Shown here: one piece after another, positions 8,199 through 16,800 of the stretch
How positions within the stretch are numbered: position 1 is the stretch's first letter
Layout of the letters: every line of letters begins with the position of its first letter
NCBI RefSeq assembly: GCF_020080045.1
Contig: NZ_CP083451.1
Location: 2,839,001-2,903,000, forward strand
Direction of reading: 5' to 3'
Origin: Comamonas odontotermitis
Lineage (GTDB): Bacteria; Pseudomonadota; Gammaproteobacteria; Burkholderiales; Burkholderiaceae_C
DNA: 64,000 bases
Notes under the pieces: model-generated
What the model was told of the DNA's origin: nothing
The model's input: the letters and a program-made list of their open reading frames with translations, nothing else
Databases searched by the model: none
Translations under genes and position numbers: made by a program

Positions 8199-8816
8199 TC
8201 AGAAGCGATAGCCTACGCCCACACCCACGAGCCAGGGATCCACCTTGAACGAGCCAACCTTTTTGCCAGTCGAGCTGACATCGGTCTTGATGTAGACCTT
8301 TTTCACATCAAAGTTGATCGACCAGTTCTTGTCGAGCATGTAGTCAAAGCCCACCTGCATGGCAGGGCCAAAACTGTTCTTCTTGATCGACGGATCGAGC
8401 GCCGCCTGTACGGCGGGGTCAAAGCGCACATTCGAAAAGCGCGTGTAGTTGATACCCGCGCCCACATAAGGCTTGAACGCGCCCATGCCGGTGAAGTGAT
8501 ACTGCGCCAGCAGTGTAGGAGGCAGGTGCTTGAGCGAACCGATCTTTGCGCCGTTGGAGCGCAGATCATGCTTCTGTGGGTATGTCAGCACCAGCTCTGC
8601 TGCGATATTGGGAGTGAAGAAGTAAGACACATCCAACTCAGGAATGGTCTTGTCATTGATCGACAGGCCAAGCCCGGTGGAGTCCTTGTTGGCGCTGTCC
8701 AGATTGACGGCACGCACGCGCACCATCCAGGGCCCTTCAGCCTGCTGCGCCATGGCCGTGCCGGCCGTCAGCGCACAAACAGCCAACGCTGCCATCATTG
8801 CTTTCTTCATCATCAT
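8199..8816 (-). CDS. ompW: OmpW-family outer membrane protein
   Basis: 205 residues from the first of three consecutive ATGs, chosen because an AAGG ribosome binding site lies 5 bases upstream and a good signal peptide follows (MMMKKAMMAALAVCALTAG, cleaved after AMA before QQAEG). The mature part alternates hydrophobic residues in the manner of an eight-strand beta barrel. It carries OmpW landmarks: GPWMVRVRAVNLD, PELDVSYFFTPNIAAELVLTYP, FKPYVGAGINYTRF and the closing VDPWLVGVGVGYRF with C-terminal Phe. OmpW proteins form small hydrophobic channels in the outer membrane. It has its own terminator. Confidence 0.93.
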   Translation of the reverse strand: MMMKKAMMAALAVCALTAGTAMAQQAEGPWMVRVRAVNLDSANKDSTGLGLSINDKTIPELDVSYFFTPNIAAELVLTYPQKHDLRSNGAKIGSLKHLPPTLLAQYHFTGMGAFKPYVGAGINYTRFSNVRFDPAVQAALDPSIKKNSFGPAMQVGFDYMLDKNWSINFDVKKVYIKTDVSSTGKKVGSFKVDPWLVGVGVGYRF

Positions 8817-8996
8817 TGCCTTCGCTGCGACTTCTGTCGCATAGATTGAGAATTGACTGAAAGCCCCGTGCACCGGCAGCACCCCGGAGAAAAAGTCCGC
8901 TGCCGAAATGGGGCGTTTCCATGGCAATAGATGATCACCAATTCTCGCATTGGCTGCTTTGACACAGATCAGGCCTCATGCCCGGCACCATCAAAA

Positions 8997-9018
8997 ACGG
9001 CCGGGAATCCCCGGCCGT
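8997..9018 (-). terminator. Terminator of the DUF808 gene
   Basis: A perfect 9-base stem acggccggg / cccggccgt with an aatc loop. On the minus strand it is followed by TTTTGA, so it fits the end of the DUF808 transcript 30 bases upstream. Confidence 0.8.
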
Positions 9019-9048
9019 ATCATCGTGAACCCAGGGTTCGCGCTCGCG

Positions 9049-10050
9049 TCAGTGACCGCGCAGCTTGTGCCACCCCTCCATGCACAGCACCACCACGCCG
9101 CCAATGATGGCGCCAACCACCATATGCACCAAGGTAGGACCGACAACTGCGGCGACCCCACCCAATGGTTCGATGCTGTCCTTGATCCAGTGCTCGATCG
9201 GGCCGATACCATGCACCAGCAGGCTGCCACCCACCATGAACATGGCAGCCGTGCCGACAATGGACAGCCCGCGCATCAGCCACGGCGTGAACGCGATCAT
9301 GCCGCGGCCAAAGGCCTGCGCTGCAGCGCTCTTCTTGGCCATCAGCCAGCTACCCACATCGTCCATCCGCACGATGCCGGCCACCAGGCCATAGACAAAC
9401 ACGGTGATGGCAATCGCCACGGTGACCAATACGGCAGCCTGCTCCCAGATGGGTTTGGTCGACACCGTGCCCAATGCGATGGCCATGATCTCTGCAGACA
9501 GAATGAAGTCAGTGCGGACCGCGCCCTTGACCTTCTGCTTCTCATACTCCTGCGGGTCCATCTGCTTTTCGTGCGCAGCACGCACGGACGAAGGTGCAAC
9601 ACCGGTCTTCTGCGCCTCGGCAGAATCGGCCAGCACCGTCTTCACATCGTGTTTTTTCTGCTTGTGGAAGATGTCCAGAATTTTCTCGACACCTTCAAAA
9701 CACAGGAAAGCCCCACCGACCATCAAGAGCGGTGTGATCAGCCATGGCGCAAAGGCACTGATCAGCAATGCTGCCGGTACCAGAATGGCCTTGTTCCACA
9801 GGGAGCCCTTGGCTACGGCCCACACCACGGGCAGTTCGCGGTTTGCCTTGACGCCGGTCACCTGCTCGGCATTGAGCGCCAGATCGTCCCCCAACACACC
9901 CGCCGTTTTTTGCACGGCTACTTTGGTCTGCGTGGCCACGTCATCGAGGATGGCCGTGCTCTTGCCCGCTGACGTTTTCGTCATCAGGGCGACATCGTCC
10001 AGCAGCGTGGCGATATCGTCCAGCAGCATCAATAGTCCAGCACCAGCCAT
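9049..10050 (-). CDS. DUF808 (YedI-like) membrane protein
   Basis: 333 residues. The N-terminal stretch (1-60) is the DUF808 signature, LLMLLDDIATLLDDVALMTK followed by STAILDD and LNAEQVTGV. About five hydrophobic helices follow (near 88-110, 200-225, 255-275 and 300-320), with a charged cytosolic loop at about 125-180. The family is widespread in proteobacteria and has no established function. Neighbours give little help: it is a single-gene unit with its own terminator, divergent from the 22-codon unit at 10236. Confidence 0.9.
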   Translation of the reverse strand: MAGAGLLMLLDDIATLLDDVALMTKTSAGKSTAILDDVATQTKVAVQKTAGVLGDDLALNAEQVTGVKANRELPVVWAVAKGSLWNKAILVPAALLISAFAPWLITPLLMVGGAFLCFEGVEKILDIFHKQKKHDVKTVLADSAEAQKTGVAPSSVRAAHEKQMDPQEYEKQKVKGAVRTDFILSAEIMAIALGTVSTKPIWEQAAVLVTVAIAITVFVYGLVAGIVRMDDVGSWLMAKKSAAAQAFGRGMIAFTPWLMRGLSIVGTAAMFMVGGSLLVHGIGPIEHWIKDSIEPLGGVAAVVGPTLVHMVVGAIIGGVVVLCMEGWHKLRGH

Positions 10051-10136
10051 TCAAGACTCCGTGTATGAAAAGGTGGCAAATCATAGCCATTTCGGCCATC
10101 GCTGCATTCACAAATCCCGCAGCTCTGTACGTTTTG

Positions 10137-10164
10137 TTGAACACTATTCACAAAACTTTATACA
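10137..10164 (+). promoter_or_regulatory. Sigma-70-like promoter of the mini-unit
   Basis: TTGAAC (10137-10142) and TATACA (10159-10164) are separated by 16 bases. They point toward the 22-codon reading frame at 10236, and no other plus-strand gene lies downstream before a terminator. Confidence 0.6.
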
Positions 10165-10235
10165 AGCCCCGTCAACCAACACGCCTGCCCACCCGTTGAA
10201 CACCCATCTCCACCAATCAGGTGAAAGGAAGTGAA

Positions 10236-10304
10236 ATGAATACCGTGTTTGCTGTATGGCCTGAAGACGAACGTGACCGCAAGCGTGCTCCTGCCCGTTT
10301 CTGA
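10236..10304 (+). CDS. 22-residue hypothetical peptide with its own promoter and terminator
   Basis: A 22-codon frame beginning MNTVFAVW and ending RAPARF, rich in charged residues in the middle (EDERDRKR). It has an excellent ribosome binding site (AAGGAA, 5 bases before the ATG), a promoter about 70 bases upstream and a terminator about 90 bases downstream. The layout suggests a real transcript of about 250 bases. I do not recognise the peptide. It could be a small protein, a regulatory leader, or the translated part of a dual-function small RNA; no gene lies on the same strand after the terminator, so a classic attenuator is unlikely. Confidence 0.5.
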   Translation: MNTVFAVWPEDERDRKRAPARF

Positions 10305-10394
10305 TTTTTCTATGTGTGTTGCTGGCAGGTGAGAATTCGTCTTAGAGCCATTTAGCTCCGATCTACCGCGAAGCCATCACACTTTCAAAAAACT

Positions 10395-10428
10395 AGTCCC
10401 GCAGCGCAAGCTGGCGGGACTTTGTTTT
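10395..10428 (+). terminator. Terminator of the 22-codon mini-unit
   Basis: agtcccgc / gcgggact stem (10395-10402 with 10414-10421) enclosing an 11-base loop, followed by ttgttttt. About 90 bases of unexplained sequence separate the peptide stop from this hairpin and could be a structured 3' UTR. Confidence 0.8.
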
Positions 10429-10500
10429 TGGCGTCCGATCTCTACAGACTGGAGGAGCAGAAGCCTTTGCGCTTCACCGTAGTCCAGTCGAGACGCCGGT

Positions 10501-12723
10501 TCAGTTCGGCAAGGTCACCATGGGGATCGATCCCGTCACTGTGATCGTGTCCCCTGCCCCCGGCGTGGCCTTGAGAGGCGGTACATTGCTTGCAGCAATC
10601 GGATTGGCTGCACCAGGTGTACCGCCTCGCGGCGTGGTACGCACCACCTGGCTGGCAGGCAAAGCGGTACCCTTGGTCACGTTGGCCCACACGGCATCCA
10701 TGGCCTGGTTGAAGTAGGTATGCAGTGGCACAAACCGCGTATCAAACCCCGCAAACGGCAGGAAGGCATCAAAGTGCTGGGCATTCGTCACTTCGATGTA
10801 GCGCAGCTTGCTCTGCGCCCCTTCGACACCACCGTTCAACGCTGTGTAGGCGCGCGCATTCACATTCACCGGAATCAGCGCATCGCTGCGCCCTGCCACG
10901 ATGATGGTGGGCTTGCCGCGCAAATTGCCGGTCACTTTCACTTCCTGCATGCCTGCACGCACCGCATCGCTTTGGGCTTGAGTGGGCACACTGGCAGCAG
11001 ACAGGGACTTGCCTGTCACCGGATCTTGCCCTGATGCAAGAGCATATTGGCACAGTGCGTTGTCCAGCCCCAGGTCCGCCTTGCCGGTCGACGGCGACAC
11101 CGTCATCAGCCATGAACGGGCCCCCCCGACCGAATCGTTGTACACCACGGTCGCAGGCGAGCCATTGGCTGTGCCGTTGGCCACCGCCGCACTCTGCGCC
11201 AGTGCTGCAGGCGTGGCAGCCATCACCTCGCCGGTTGCACTGGCAGCTGCAAAGCTGGTGTTGCACAGATTGGCATCTGCACCGAAGCGCCCGTACGCCA
11301 TGGTGTACATGGCAGAAAGTATCGGACCATTGCCCAGCCCATAGTGGGCGTTGTGCATCTGGTCATGCTCTTTGGTCCAGCCCTTGGCGTGCAGTTTGCT
11401 CAAGGCGTCTGCCGCGCGTTCTGCCGTGGTAGCGCCTGTCACCAGGCCTTTGGCAGCCAGCCCTTCGCAGCGCGCTTCGGCCCGCGTCTTCATCGCCGCA
11501 AGGCCGATGTAGTTGAAGATTGATGTCTCCGAGAGTGCTGCGGCGTCAGCCAGGGCGGCGCAAGGCTGGTAGAGATTGCCCCAGGTGGTGTACTCGGCCA
11601 GCGCGGTTCCACCCATGTTGTATGACGTGACGTTGTCGCTCTCCGTGCCTTGCCTCACATAGATGGGCTTTCCTGCCGGGATCTGCGTCACCGGCTCGCT
11701 TGCAACGACTCCGTCCACAAAACCGTCGCCGTCCAACTCTGCCGCCCTGAGGACTGCTGCGCCACCATTGGATGCAGAACCCGCAATCACTACCGTGTTG
11801 TTCCTGTCGAAAGGCACAGGATCATCCTTGGTGCCGTACTTGGCATTGAGCACGTACATCGCGTAATGGCCAGCCGCCAGCGTATCGCCGCCCCAGTCCT
11901 TCTCGGGATTCTGCTGCGAATGCGCATGCTTGATGGCGATGCGGTTGGGAAAGGCCACGTTGTACGCGGCACGCGCGGCATCGGTCAGGTTGGCCGCGAA
12001 GAAGGACAAGGCACCGGCATCCTTGCGTGCAGCGCGGGAGCCATCGACCTTGTTCACCGTGTCGTCGGCCAGATTGTGCAGTCCCACACCCTTGCCTGCA
12101 TCGGTCAGCGCCACGGCGCAGCCCTTCTTCAAACCCCACTCACCGGCCGTGCCAATGGCGCCATAGACGCCGCGCGAACCAGACGAAGGACCCAGCACCA
12201 GGCAGGGTTTGGATGCACTGAAGCTGTCAGGCACCATCACCGCAATCACAGTCTGCTTGCGGCCAGTTCCGTTGTCCAGCACCGCCAGGTATTCACTGCC
12301 AGGGATCAGACCTTCACCGGTTGTCACCGCACCGTCTGCGGTAATGTTGGGGCCATACAAGGAGCCATAACCACCGCCTGCGGTGTAATCCAGAATTCCC
12401 CGGTAGTTGGAGAACAGGGCATTGCGCCGCAGCTCCGCCACCGTCGGATTGGCCGGGTCGGCATATGCGGGCGCTGCAGCCGCACCCAGCCCGGTCTTGC
12501 CGAGGCCGCCCGTCAGCAGGTCCTGCATCGCTGCGGTGCTGCCGGCCCCTGCCGTGGTGGCCGGATAGCTTGTCTGGCTGATTTCCGTGATGCCCTGCGG
12601 CAATTCATTCCTGGCCGATGAACCACCACCTCCACCACACGCTGCCAGCGCAGCGCCCGCCAATGCAGTCATCGTCCAGCGCATGCTGCGGCACAATGCG
12701 CCCGTGCACCTTGTTCGGTCCAT
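10501..12723 (-). CDS. 3-hydroxybutyrate oligomer hydrolase, lipoprotein
   Basis: 740 residues from ATG 12723, chosen because AGAGGAGA sits just upstream and a lipoprotein signal follows: a short basic region, MTALAGAALAAC with the lipobox cysteine at about residue 29, then a glycine/serine linker. The remainder matches the D-(-)-3-hydroxybutyrate oligomer hydrolase family (about 700 residues). This includes the nucleophile region IAGSASNGGAAVL (about residue 310), the HAHSQQNPEKDWGGDTLAAGHYAMYVLNAKYG stretch nearby, and a C-terminal histidine region (EVTNAQHFDAFLPF). Such enzymes split oligomers from polyhydroxybutyrate breakdown. The lipobox predicts outer-membrane or periplasmic anchoring, so it would act on oligomers outside the cytosol. 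Confidence 0.9.
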   Translation of the reverse strand: MDRTRCTGALCRSMRWTMTALAGAALAACGGGGGSSARNELPQGITEISQTSYPATTAGAGSTAAMQDLLTGGLGKTGLGAAAAPAYADPANPTVAELRRNALFSNYRGILDYTAGGGYGSLYGPNITADGAVTTGEGLIPGSEYLAVLDNGTGRKQTVIAVMVPDSFSASKPCLVLGPSSGSRGVYGAIGTAGEWGLKKGCAVALTDAGKGVGLHNLADDTVNKVDGSRAARKDAGALSFFAANLTDAARAAYNVAFPNRIAIKHAHSQQNPEKDWGGDTLAAGHYAMYVLNAKYGTKDDPVPFDRNNTVVIAGSASNGGAAVLRAAELDGDGFVDGVVASEPVTQIPAGKPIYVRQGTESDNVTSYNMGGTALAEYTTWGNLYQPCAALADAAALSETSIFNYIGLAAMKTRAEARCEGLAAKGLVTGATTAERAADALSKLHAKGWTKEHDQMHNAHYGLGNGPILSAMYTMAYGRFGADANLCNTSFAAASATGEVMAATPAALAQSAAVANGTANGSPATVVYNDSVGGARSWLMTVSPSTGKADLGLDNALCQYALASGQDPVTGKSLSAASVPTQAQSDAVRAGMQEVKVTGNLRGKPTIIVAGRSDALIPVNVNARAYTALNGGVEGAQSKLRYIEVTNAQHFDAFLPFAGFDTRFVPLHTYFNQAMDAVWANVTKGTALPASQVVRTTPRGGTPGAANPIAASNVPPLKATPGAGDTITVTGSIPMVTLPN

Positions 12724-12906
12724 GTCGTCTCCTCTTGTTTGTTGTAGGCCGCCGATGTACCGCGTATGTGGCGATGCACACCAGCCCCGCAACACTAACG
12801 ACAGTGCCTCCAACCGACAAGGCCCACAGGCTAGGTGAAACACCAATAACGTGAAACTACTTACTGGTTTTCAAGCCTTGCCACAGAGCCGATTGCCGAG
12901 CACCAC

Positions 12907-13815
12907 TCAATGGAGGTCGTGGACGATGGCTCGGTTGCGGCCTGCATTCTTGGCCTGATAGAGGATTTCATCGCAGCGTTCAAGCAATTGCTCGGGCCGC
13001 CTGGCGCTGTCATGCCCGGCCACCACTCCACCGCAACTGATGGTGAGCATGGGACTGACCTCCGACTGCTCATGGGGAATGGCCAGCGCCTGTACGGCCT
13101 CACACAGCCGGTTCAGCACCAACTGCAACGCAATGCTGGAAGGCAGCATCAGCACGAACTCCTCCCCGCCGTAGCGCGCGATCATGTCATAAGGCCGCTG
13201 CGCCGCCTTGCCCAGGGTCTGCGCCACGCGGCGCAGCACGTCGTCACCGGCACCATGGCCATAGAGGTCGTTGAAGCGCTTGAAATAGTCCACGTCGATC
13301 ATCGCCAGACCCAGCGGCGTGCCATTGCGCACCGTATTGCCGCAGGCCCGCATGAAAGCCTGGTTGAAAGCGCGACGGTTGCTGATGCCTGTCAGCGCGT
13401 CCTGCAAGGACAGGCGCTCCAGCTCTTCGCGTTGGCGGGCCAGTTCCAGGTGGTTTCGCACGCGCGCCTTGACCAGGAGCGGCCGCACAGGCTTGGCGAT
13501 GTAGTCCAGCGCTCCCAGTAGCAGGCCGCGCTCCTCATGCGCCTCCTCGATCTGGCCAGTCACGAAGATCACACCGATGTTGGCGGTCTTTTCATTGGAT
13601 TTGAGGCGTCGCAATACCTCGTATCCGTCCATATCAGGCATTGAGGCATCGAGCAGGATCAGGCTGACCTGTTCCTCCGCCACGCGCTGCAGCGCGGAGA
13701 CGCCGTCCTTGGCCAAGACTACCCGGCATTCGTCCTTGAGCAGTTCGGCAAGCGCCGTGCGATTGATACGCTCATCATCCACGATCAACACCGTGGGCAG
13801 GTTGACCGTACTCAT
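12907..13815 (-). CDS. Response regulator diguanylate cyclase (REC-GGDEF)
   Basis: 302 residues. The receiver domain (1-120) has Asp13-Asp14, phospho-acceptor Asp56 in LLDASMPDMDG, and the Lys of YIAKPVRP. The cyclase domain (about 135-300) has the active-site motif RYGGEEF at about 213-219, so it should make cyclic di-GMP. An inhibitory site RPYD lies five residues upstream, allowing product feedback. The ATG overlaps the stop of the upstream hybrid kinase in an ATGA, so the two are coupled and the kinase HPt domain is the likely phosphodonor. Confidence 0.95.
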   Translation of the reverse strand: MSTVNLPTVLIVDDERINRTALAELLKDECRVVLAKDGVSALQRVAEEQVSLILLDASMPDMDGYEVLRRLKSNEKTANIGVIFVTGQIEEAHEERGLLLGALDYIAKPVRPLLVKARVRNHLELARQREELERLSLQDALTGISNRRAFNQAFMRACGNTVRNGTPLGLAMIDVDYFKRFNDLYGHGAGDDVLRRVAQTLGKAAQRPYDMIARYGGEEFVLMLPSSIALQLVLNRLCEAVQALAIPHEQSEVSPMLTISCGGVVAGHDSARRPEQLLERCDEILYQAKNAGRNRAIVHDLH

Positions 13816-16800
13816 CCCTGATCCTCCACTGCGGCATCTTTCGCGAGGCCCAATAGCTGGCGCAACTGCCCCATGGCCGTCAATGCATCGATCAATTCAA
13901 TATCCTCGTATAGCACCCGCGCCTCTTCGAGCTTGGCGGATGCAGGGTGGCCTTGCAGTTCATGGGCCAGATCGGTCAACAGCGCTGTGGCGGCATAGTC
14001 GCCCCTGCGCATCAATGGCTCGGCCTTGTCGATCAGGGCCAGTGTCTTCTGAGCATCGGTGCCTGCCACTGGCTGGAACTGCTTGGCAGCCGCATCGGCC
14101 AATCGCCTGAGGCGATCACTGATGGCTTCAAGCACAGCAGTCAGGTCGGCGCGGAAGGTAAAAGCCAGGCGCTCCATGGCAGCGGCATCTCCACGGCCGG
14201 CCTGCCGCTCCAATGCGTCTGCCGAATGGGTCAGCGCCTTGGCCTGCACGTAGCCTGCTGCTCCCTTGACCAGATGGGCCAGCGCCTCCAGATTTTTGTG
14301 GTCCTGCGCAGCCACCGCAGCATCGAGCCGCTGCGGCACATCGGCAAAGTCACGCAGGAAACCATGCAACAGGCGCCGCATGCGTTCGGGGTTGTCGCCC
14401 ATCCGGTGCAGCGCTGCATCAAAATCCACGGGCCCTTGCTGCGACAACGCATGGCGGATAGACACAATTTCTCCGCCCGATCCTTGCGAGCGCGCCAACT
14501 TGCCGACGTGGGAGTGATCGCCGGTGAAAATATCGACCAAGGTCTGGTAGAGCAGATGCTCCTCGATCGGCTTGGACAGGTGCGAAGTCATGCCCGCTCG
14601 AATCGTCGCTTCACGGTCCTCGGTGCGTGCCTGCGCTGTCAGCGCGATGATGGGCAACGCCTGCCAGGCAGGATTGCGGCGGATTTCGCGCGTGGCGGTC
14701 ACGCCATCCATCTCCGGCATATGCATATCCATCAGCACGGCGTCATAGGCCTTCATCTCCAGCAGGCGGATGGCCTGCAGACCATTGACAGCCGTGTCTA
14801 CCTGCACGCCGGCCAATACGAGAAAATCGGTAGCCACTTCGAGATTGAGCGCGTTGTCGTCCACCACCAGTACCTGTTTGCCATTGAGCATGCGGCGCAT
14901 CGATGGCGTGAGCACGCTGCGCACCTGCCTTGAAGTACTGAAATGCTGGGCATGCATGCGCGGGCCCGCCAACACATCCTGCACGGTATCGAACATCACA
15001 GACTCAGTCACCGGTTTGACCAGAATTCCTTGCAAATCCGCCGATGTGACCTGGTTCAGTATTTCGTCGCGTCCGTACGCCGTGACCATCAGCACCGCAG
15101 GCACGTGCTCCTGCCCCCTTTCCTGCCGTATGCGGCGCGTGGCTTCAATGCCGTCCATCTCGGGCATCTGCCAGTCCATCAGCACAAGGTCATAGGATTT
15201 GCCCTCCTGCGCCACCGCTTCAATGCGCGCCAGCGCATGCAACCCGGAATCGACACAGTCGGCCTGCATGCCGAAACTGCTGATCATGCCTCCCAGGCTT
15301 TCGCGCGATGTGGCGTTGTCATCCACCACCAGCACACGATAGCCATGCAGCGACTTGGCACGCAGCGCCATGTCGCTCGACGGCAGCCCAAGGGCCACCG
15401 TGAACGAGAACAGGCTGCCTCGCCCTGGCTCGCTTTCCGCACGGATGCCTCCACTCATCTTCTCCACCAGCTGCTTGCAGATGGTCAGGCCCAGGCCCGT
15501 TCCTCCATAACGGCGCGAGATTCCGCCATCTGCCTGGTGGAAAGGCACGAAGAGGCGACCCAGCGCCTCCTGGCTCAGGCCAATACCGGTATCACGCACA
15601 CTGAACTGCACCAGATCGCTGCCATCTTCGCGCGATTCCAGCACATTGGCGGACACGACTACCTCGCCGGCATCGGTGAACTTGACGGCATTGCCCACCA
15701 GGTTGATCAGCACCTGCGACAGGCGCAGCGGATCGCCACGGAAGGCGCGTGGTACGTCCGGCGCTATTGCATAGACAACCTCCAACCCCTTTTCGTCAGC
15801 ACGCAGCGAGGTGGCGTTCGAGACCGCTTCGAGCACCTGCTCCAGGGCAAAGTCCGTATCATCGAGTTCGAATCCGCCGGCTTCTATCTTCGAAAAATCC
15901 AGAATGTCGTTGATGATGGCCAGCAGCGCACGGGTGGAAATATCGATCTTCTCGAGATAGTTCTTCTGGCGTGGTGACAGATCAGTCTGCAGCGCCAATC
16001 GCGTCATGCCCAACACCGAATTCATCGGCGTGCGGATTTCATGGCTCATGTTGGCCAGAAAGTCAGCCTTGGCCCGCTCTGCCCGCTCTGCTGCATCCTT
16101 GGCCTGGCGCAGCGCCGACTCCACTTCATGCTGGCGCGTGATGTCGAGGATGATGCCGTCCCATATCCAGCCACCCTTGACCTTGCGCGGTGCCGAGCGG
16201 ATACGCAGCCAGATCAGCGAGCCATCCGGTCGGCGCAGGCGAAAGTCGCACTCAAACAGGCTATGGGTCGCACTGGCGTCGCGCGAGGCACTCAAAAATG
16301 GAGCCCGATCCTCCTCGTGCACCGCGTTGAACAGCAAGCCAGGATTCTCCTGTAGCTGTTGCGCCGAGATGCCAATCAGTGCTTCGATACCCCCGCTGAT
16401 GTAATTGAGATGCAGATCTCCTCCATCGACAGGGCCAGCAAGACCCAGCTCGGGGTTGACATAGCTCAGTTGATAGAGCGCGCCGCTGGGCAGGCGATCC
16501 GCCAGCGAGGCCAGTTGCGCACGCGCTTCTTCGCGTTCGCTCACATCCTGCACGGTACCCGTCACGCTTACCACCTGGCCGCTGTCGTCCCGGATACCCT
16601 GTGCCCGCACTTCAGCAGCAAAGGTGCTGCCATCGGTACGGTAGTGCTCAAACGCCATGGTAAACGCGCTGCCATTGGCAACACAGTCTTCCAGCCCGGC
16701 CTTGACTTTCTGATAGTTCTCTTCCGACATCACCGAAGTAAGACGGCTGAGCGATACCTCTTCATCGCAGGAAAATCCCACGATCTCCCGCAGCATGTCG

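Noticed and set aside
11650..12621. Long plus-strand open frame (323 codons) opposite the 3-hydroxybutyrate oligomer hydrolase
   Set aside because: It is the antisense shadow of a well-supported gene in GC-rich DNA, has no ribosome binding site and resembles no family.
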